The position numbers and the translations under genes are program-made. A stretch of 46,911 nt of DNA from a bacterium. GTDB taxonomy: Bacteria > Actinomycetota > Acidimicrobiia > Spongiisociales > Spongiisociaceae. Below the pieces are notes generated by a model that ran no database searches, was not told where the DNA came from, and saw nothing but the letters and a program-made list of their open reading frames with translations. Positions 43,242-46,911 of this stretch are shown here, piece after piece. Numbering within the stretch: position 1 is the stretch's first letter; each line of letters starts with the position of its first letter. The stretch spans positions 1 to 46,911 of the forward strand of contig JAPPGV010000019.1 of the NCBI GenBank assembly GCA_028821235.1. Direction: 5' to 3'.

Positions 43242-43435
43242 CACTTCGGGGAGAAGGAGGTCGGGTTGGCAGCGGGGGCGTCCGCCTCGTGCCTTGACAG
43301 CAGCCGGTCCAGGATCCCTCCTGCTTCGTCCCAACCGGCCAGCGCCTCGGCGATCGCCACCGCGTCGAACGCCGGTCCGGTCAAGCCGTGCCGGGATAGG
43401 GCTTCGGAAACGGCCTCGGGGATCGGGTCAGCCAC
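43238..43435 (-). CDS. Small GatC/AtzG-like subunit of the amidase
   Basis: 65-residue acidic protein: helical IPEAVSEALSRHGL, VAIAEALAGWDEAGGILDRLL and an extended tail APAANPTSFSP. Length, two-helix layout and Pro-rich tail resemble GatC and the AtzG/DUF4089 subunits that wrap around amidase partners. GTG start overlaps the RidA stop by 8 nt and its stop overlaps the amidase start, so all three are translated in a chain. Recognition rests on context and shape more than on strong motif identity. Confidence 0.65.
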   Translation of the reverse strand: MADPIPEAVSEALSRHGLTGPAFDAVAIAEALAGWDEAGGILDRLLSRHEADAPAANPTSFSPKW

Positions 43436-43820
43436 CTGGCACCACCGCGATCACATCCACCTCCATCTTGAGGCCGGGCAGTCCCAGTGCCGCCGCCTGC
43501 ATCGCGGTCACCGCCGGAAACGGCCTCCCGGCGAACACCTCCTCACGGACGGGGAACTCCTCGGAAATCTCCCGGATGTCCTGCATGATGTAGGTGACCT
43601 TGACCACGTCGGCGACCGAGCTACCCGCCGCCGCCAGCACGTCCTCGATGTTCCGCCACACCTGCCTGGCCTGCTGTTCCACGGTGTCCCCCACGATCTC
43701 GCCGTCCCGGTCGAAGGCCACCTGACCGGCCAGGTAGATGGTGTTACCGGCCCGGATGGCGTGGGAATAGGGCTCAGGAGGATCGCTCAAGGCCTCTACT
43801 TCGACGGCTTCGATCCCCAG
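43428..43820 (-). CDS. RidA family protein (reactive imine deaminase), probable CTG start
   Basis: About 130 residues of the YjgF/YER057c/UK114 family. PYSHAIRAGNTIYLAGQV near the start, then NIEDVLAAAGSSVADVVKVTYIM, RPFPAVTAMQ and KMEVDVIAVV at the end carry the family pattern. RidA hydrolyses toxic enamines/imines released by PLP enzymes; homologues also accompany the cyanurate amidases. In frame upstream of the only standard start (TTG 43790) the sequence GIEAVEVEALSDPPE continues the family N-terminus to CTG 43820, which has AAGGAGG exactly 6 nt before it, while TTG 43790 has none. First gene of a five-gene operon. Confidence 0.85.
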   Translation of the reverse strand: MGIEAVEVEALSDPPEPYSHAIRAGNTIYLAGQVAFDRDGEIVGDTVEQQARQVWRNIEDVLAAAGSSVADVVKVTYIMQDIREISEEFPVREEVFAGRPFPAVTAMQAAALGLPGLKMEVDVIAVVPGG

Positions 43821-43826
43821 TGGTCA

Positions 43827-43833
43827 CCTCCTT
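43827..43833 (-). promoter_or_regulatory. Ribosome-binding site that sets the RidA start at CTG
   Basis: AAGGAGG on the minus strand, a full match to the anti-Shine-Dalgarno core, 6 nt before CTG 43820. A stop codon (43824-43826) in the RidA frame directly after it excludes any earlier start, so the start lies between 43820 and 43790. Confidence 0.65.
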
Positions 43834-43887
43834 CGCGCCGATTCGGATCATATACAATGCCGCCCGACGCTACCGGGAAGGGAGTGA

Positions 43888-44721
43888 ATGCGGATAGCTC
43901 GATTCAACGTGGGAGGTTCGGAGGGCTGGGGGCTCGTCTGTGGCGAGCAGGTCTGTCCGGTGAAGGACGGGACCCAGCTGATGGACGTTCTGGGTGACCG
44001 GGAAGCGCTGGCGGCCCTTTTCGATGCGGCCGGTCCCGAGCATTCGCTCTCGGACGTGCAGTTGCTGGCGCCGGTCGCCGACCCGCCGCAGTTCCTGGGT
44101 ATAGGCCTCAACTACCGGCTCCATGCCGCGGAGACGGGCGCCGCCATCCCCGAGTCCCCGATCTGCTTCCCCTTCTTCAACTCCTCGATCATCAACCCGG
44201 GCGACGCCATCTGCCTGCCTCCCTTCACCGACAAGGTGGACTGGGAGGTGGAGCTGGCGGTGGTGATCGGCAAGGAGGCCTGCTGCGTTTCCGAGGAGGA
44301 CGCCGTCGACTACATCGCCGGCTACACCATCGTCAACGATGTATCGGCCCGGGACATCCAGCTCAGCGAGGGTCAGTGGAGCCGGGCCAAGTCGTTCGAC
44401 ACCTTCAAGCCGATGGGTCCCTGGATCGTCACGGCCGACGAGTTGGGCGCCGCCGGCGACCTCGATGTCAAGTTGTGGGTGAATGGCGAGATCAAGCAGG
44501 ACGGCGAGACGTCCGATCTGATATTCAACGTGCCCCAGCTCGTGTCCCACATGTCCCAGCACCTCACCCTCGGGGTGGGGGCCGTCATCTCGACCGGAAC
44601 GCCCAGCGGGGTGGGCATGGCTCGCAAGCCTCCCGAGTACCTGCGTGCCGGCGATGAGGTCACCCTAGAGGTCGAGGGTATCGGTCGCCTCACCAACCCG
44701 GTGGAGGCAGCCGGCTGCTAG
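43888..44721 (+). CDS. Fumarylacetoacetate hydrolase (FAH) family protein
   Basis: 277 residues. A short N-terminal domain is followed by the FAH fold with FLGIGLNYRLHA, metal ligands Glu120/Glu122 (DWEVELAVVIG) and Asp150 (IVNDVSARD), KSFDTFKPMGPWI and STGTPSGVGM. Members cleave C-C bonds of 1,3-dicarbonyls, decarboxylate oxaloacetate, or isomerise/hydrate aromatic-ring cleavage products. AAGGGAG precedes the ATG. Divergent from the RidA operon over a 54-nt gap, so likely controlled together. It probably acts at the end of an aromatic or heterocyclic degradation path; exact reaction unknown. Confidence 0.9.
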   Translation: MRIARFNVGGSEGWGLVCGEQVCPVKDGTQLMDVLGDREALAALFDAAGPEHSLSDVQLLAPVADPPQFLGIGLNYRLHAAETGAAIPESPICFPFFNSSIINPGDAICLPPFTDKVDWEVELAVVIGKEACCVSEEDAVDYIAGYTIVNDVSARDIQLSEGQWSRAKSFDTFKPMGPWIVTADELGAAGDLDVKLWVNGEIKQDGETSDLIFNVPQLVSHMSQHLTLGVGAVISTGTPSGVGMARKPPEYLRAGDEVTLEVEGIGRLTNPVEAAGC

Positions 44722-44789
44722 GCACCGCAGGCCTGGTCTCACCGACGTAGAGTTAGCGGCCAGGCACGGCGTTCTAGGGAGGTGGTCGG

Positions 44790-45605
44790 ATGGCGACGGT
44801 AAGGGTCAACGGAGTCGATCTCTGGTACAAGTTCTCGGGCTCCGGCGAGACGGTGGTCCAGATCGGCGGCGCGGTGAGCGGCCACGAGGGGTATGCCACC
44901 ATCACCCCAGGTGTCTCCGAGCACTTCCGGGTGCTGGACTACGACCATCGCGGCTACGGCCTCAGCAGCCGTCCCAAGCAGCGTTACACGCTCGAGACCT
45001 GGAGTGCCGACCTGGCTGCCCTGATGGACGCCCTCGAGATCGAGAAGGCCCACATCCACGGCGGGTCGATGGGGAGTTTCATAGCCCTCGACTTCGCCGC
45101 CCGGTTTCCGGAGAAGACCGACAAGCTGCTGATGGGAGCGGGTGCCGTCGCCAAGTGCGACGCCATGGGCATCCACATGTTCCGCGTATGGCAGGACGTC
45201 GCCTCCGCCTACGGCGCCGTGTCCGAGCAACTGGCCAGGGAGTTACTCACCAAGGCCTTCGGGAGAAGGCTCCTGGACGAGATGGGCGACGACATCCTCC
45301 GGGAGACCCTGGCGGTGCTGGAGCGCAACACGGATACGGACGTGTTCATCGACGCGTGCCAGGCGATGATCGACACCGACGTCCGGGACGTGGTTCCGAA
45401 CGTGACGGCGCCCGCCCTGGTGATGTGCGGTCGCCATGACATCCTGACGCCCCTGGACGCCGGGCCGGGAGGCGCCGGGGCCCGATGGGTGGCGGAGAAC
45501 CTCCCGGACGGGCGCTTGGAGATATTCGAGCACAGCGGCCACGGCCACTACGTCGAGGAGATCGACCGGTCGGTCGAAGTCATCGTCGACTTCCTGGCCT
45601 CCTGA
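44790..45605 (+). CDS. Alpha/beta-fold hydrolase
   Basis: 271 residues. Oxyanion VVQIGGAVSGHEGY, YDHRGYGLSS, nucleophile elbow GGSMGS (Ser93), acid in CGRHDILTP and His in HSGHGHYVEE are complete. It resembles MhpC/3-oxoadipate enol-lactonase-like esterases. AGGGAGG lies 7 nt before the ATG. It follows the FAH-family gene by 68 nt on the same strand and may act with it on ring-cleavage or lactone intermediates. Substrate unknown. Confidence 0.88.
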   Translation: MATVRVNGVDLWYKFSGSGETVVQIGGAVSGHEGYATITPGVSEHFRVLDYDHRGYGLSSRPKQRYTLETWSADLAALMDALEIEKAHIHGGSMGSFIALDFAARFPEKTDKLLMGAGAVAKCDAMGIHMFRVWQDVASAYGAVSEQLARELLTKAFGRRLLDEMGDDILRETLAVLERNTDTDVFIDACQAMIDTDVRDVVPNVTAPALVMCGRHDILTPLDAGPGGAGARWVAENLPDGRLEIFEHSGHGHYVEEIDRSVEVIVDFLAS

Positions 45606-45660
45606 ACAACGGGGGGTTCATGTTCCCCAACGTCGTTGTGACGAACGGTATGGTTCCACG

Positions 45661-45906
45661 ATGAGCAGGACGCACGTCGCAACGATGGGAGATCGGGGTC
45701 GCCTAGTGGTACCGCCGGAGGTTCGGGACCGCCACGGCCTCGATCAGGGCACATCAGTGATCTTCATGGAGTCACCGTGGGGCTTGGCAATAACGACCCG
45801 GGAGGCCCTGCTGGCCCGTATCCAGTCTCAACTCGAGGGCAGCAACCTGGTCGAGGAACTTCTCGACGAGCGGAGATGGAGCGCCGAGATGGAGGACACT
45901 AGGTGA
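45661..45906 (+). CDS. AbrB/MazE-SpoVT-type antitoxin (VapB-like)
   Basis: 81 residues. The N-terminal swapped-hairpin DNA-binding domain reads GDRGRLVVPPEVRDRHGLDQG, and the C-terminus is a helical tail (LLARIQSQLEGSNLVEELLDERR) of the kind that wraps a toxin. Such proteins bind and neutralise a PIN-domain RNase and repress their own promoter. Its stop overlaps a GTG (GTGA), the standard position of the toxin start, but the following frame ends after 21 codons, so no toxin is encoded. Appears to be an orphan regulator. Confidence 0.8.
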   Translation: MSRTHVATMGDRGRLVVPPEVRDRHGLDQGTSVIFMESPWGLAITTREALLARIQSQLEGSNLVEELLDERRWSAEMEDTR

Positions 45907-45968
45907 CGGAGCCGGGCGCTTTGGCGGCCTGTTCGAGCGAAGCGGGCGTGGCACGGCATGAGGCTTGA
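45903..45968 (+). pseudogene. Possible truncated toxin start after the antitoxin
   Basis: GTG 45903, overlapping the antitoxin stop, opens a 21-codon frame beginning MTEPGAL and ending at TGA 45966-45968 inside the SDR gene. VapC toxins are often encoded at precisely this position. No PIN acidic residues are present. It may be the leftover start of a deleted toxin gene; it could also be chance. Confidence 0.3.
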
Positions 45969-46701
45969 GGGCAAAGCAGCGGTCATCACGGGCGCGGGCC
46001 AGGGGATCGGGGCGGCCATCGCCCGTCTCTTCGCCGCCGAGGGGGCCAGGCTGGTGCTGGCGGACCTGAGAAGCGGCCCTGCCACAGGCATGGTGGAGGA
46101 GATCACGTCCGGCGGCGGCGAGGCTGTGTTCGTGCAGGCCGACGTCACCTCCGACGCCGACTGCAAGCGCATGATCGACACGGCGATCGAACGCTTCGGC
46201 TGCCTGGACATCCTCGTCAACAACGCCGGTATCGCCGGCAAAGGAACGGTGACGGAGGCGACCGAGGAGCTCTGGGACCGGGTGATGGCCGTGAACCTCA
46301 AGTCGATCTTCCTCGCCTCCCGCCACGCCGTTCCCCACATGGAGCGAGCCGGGGGAGGTTCGATAGTCTGCATCGCCTCGGTGGCGGGCATGACGGGGGA
46401 GAAGGGCCAGGTGGCCTACAACACCTCGAAACACGGCGTGATCGGCCTGGTGCGGTGCATGGCCTACGACCACGCCGCGGCGGGCATCCGGGTCAACGCC
46501 GTCTGCCCGGGCGCCATCGACACACCCCTGCTCAGCCCGCTCACCGAGGAACGCCTCACCAGGCTGGAGGGCTTGCACATGATGCGGAGGCTCGGACGGC
46601 CCGAGGAGATTGCTCGAGCCGTGCTCTACCTGGCCGGGGACGAGTCCTCGTTCACGACCGGCGCCGCAATGGTGGCGGACGGCGGCTACACGGCTTTCTG
46701 A
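45958..46701 (+). CDS. Short-chain dehydrogenase/reductase (FabG-like)
   Basis: 247-residue classical SDR: TGAGQGIG at residues 11-18, LVNNAGIAG, Ser in CIASVAG, YNTSKHG as YxxxK, PGAIDTPL, and the terminal ATMVADGGY-like AAMVADGGYTAF. It reduces or oxidises a keto/hydroxy group with NAD(P). ATG 45958 lacks a strong ribosome-binding site and overlaps the end of the truncated toxin frame. May serve the FAH/hydrolase genes upstream; substrate unknown. Confidence 0.9.
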   Translation: MRLEGKAAVITGAGQGIGAAIARLFAAEGARLVLADLRSGPATGMVEEITSGGGEAVFVQADVTSDADCKRMIDTAIERFGCLDILVNNAGIAGKGTVTEATEELWDRVMAVNLKSIFLASRHAVPHMERAGGGSIVCIASVAGMTGEKGQVAYNTSKHGVIGLVRCMAYDHAAAGIRVNAVCPGAIDTPLLSPLTEERLTRLEGLHMMRRLGRPEEIARAVLYLAGDESSFTTGAAMVADGGYTAF

Positions 46702-46911
46702 CGCCTGGGCAGAGCGGTCCGGACGGAAGGGTTGAACTTGTCACACCCCCACCATATGTTGAATATCGCCAAGCACCAATGCCGGCCGCAGCTTCCACCG
46801 ATCGGTTCGGCCGGGCCTGAGGGAACAGATACAGGCTTCGCGGAGCGACTGCCGAACCCGGCATCCGGCCGGGCATGGCCGACCACGCTCCAAGCCAGGA
46901 TGGGTGGTGGC
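46702..46911. other. Non-coding 3' end of window with possible promoter
   Basis: No convincing gene. TTGAAC (46732-46737) and TATGTT (46755-46760) are spaced by 17 nt and could be a promoter for a plus-strand gene beyond the window. Minus-strand frames here are short and unlike any family. Confidence 0.3.

Noticed and set aside
46686-46886. Short minus-strand frame at the right edge
   Set aside because: No start context and no recognisable sequence; overlaps the SDR end.
1-46911. tRNA, rRNA, CRISPR arrays, transposases, integrases
   Set aside because: None seen: no cloverleaf with conserved TTCGANNC arm in gaps, no regular spaced repeats, no recombinase motifs.

Overview
The window is 46.9 kb of high-GC, gene-dense bacterial DNA (about two-thirds G+C by eye) with many GTG and TTG starts and frequent 4-nt start/stop overlaps. 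An actinobacterium is the best fit, plausibly an environmental Acidimicrobiia-type lineage. Supporting signs are a LytR-CpsA-Psr wall-assembly protein, a MhuD-type haem-degrading enzyme, an LLM (F420/FMN) oxidoreductase, an AAC(2')-I-type acetyltransferase, Thr/Pro/Ala-rich lipoprotein linkers and S-layer-homology fragments. Lineage is inferred; there is no rRNA or other phylogenetic marker. I found no tRNA, rRNA, CRISPR array, insertion sequence or phage gene.

Layout. 1-3.7 kb: the end of a split ADP-forming acyl-CoA synthetase (CoA-ligase and ATP-grasp parts), then two TauC/SsuC-type permeases without their ATPase or binding protein. 3.8-5.7 kb: a GNAT acetyltransferase and a 2-hydroxyacid dehydrogenase on the minus strand. 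5.8-9.9 kb: a phosphotriesterase-like hydrolase, the leftover tail of a lost amidohydrolase, an intact amidohydrolase and a PYROXD2-like FAD oxidoreductase. 10.2-16.2 kb: a complete dipeptide/oligopeptide-type ABC importer (binding lipoprotein, two permeases, two ATPases). 16.2-19.7 kb (minus): a ThDP-dependent 2-oxoacid decarboxylase, a class V aminotransferase and an SDR in one tight operon. 19.7-22 kb: a D-aminoacylase-type amidohydrolase and a P-loop kinase. 22-25.8 kb: a second copy of the phosphotriesterase-like/amidohydrolase pair, now divergent, with a GSAM-like class III aminotransferase. 25.9-32 kb: a cytochrome P450, a binding protein without a signal peptide, a fold-III PLP decarboxylase, an LLM oxidoreductase and an AAC(2') homologue. 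32-36 kb: an LCP protein, a scar of gene fragments (membrane-protein N-terminus plus S-layer repeats), a 56-residue membrane protein, a MhuD-like gene and an ERG4/ERG24 sterol-reductase-like protein. 36-39.3 kb (minus): ABC ATPase, formamidase and aminotransferase. 39.3-46.7 kb: an FMN/F420 split-barrel protein, a five-gene minus-strand operon (RidA, GatC/AtzG-like small subunit, amidase, alcohol dehydrogenase, alpha/beta hydrolase), FAH-family hydrolase, alpha/beta hydrolase, an orphan VapB-like antitoxin and an SDR.

Reading the genes together, most of the window looks like an accessory catabolic region for imported nitrogen-containing small molecules. The importer would bring in peptide-like or heterocyclic amides. 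Amidohydrolases, PTE-like lactonases, amidase and formamidase would open C-N or ester bonds. Aminotransferases plus a ThDP decarboxylase and dehydrogenases would process amino- and 2-oxoacids, and an acyl-CoA synthetase could activate the acid products. The substrate cannot be read from the sequence. The strongest structural signals are the duplicated PTE-like/amidohydrolase module with an in-frame remnant of a third amidohydrolase, the AtzE/AtzG/RidA-like operon with an apparent CTG start, and several scars of gene loss.
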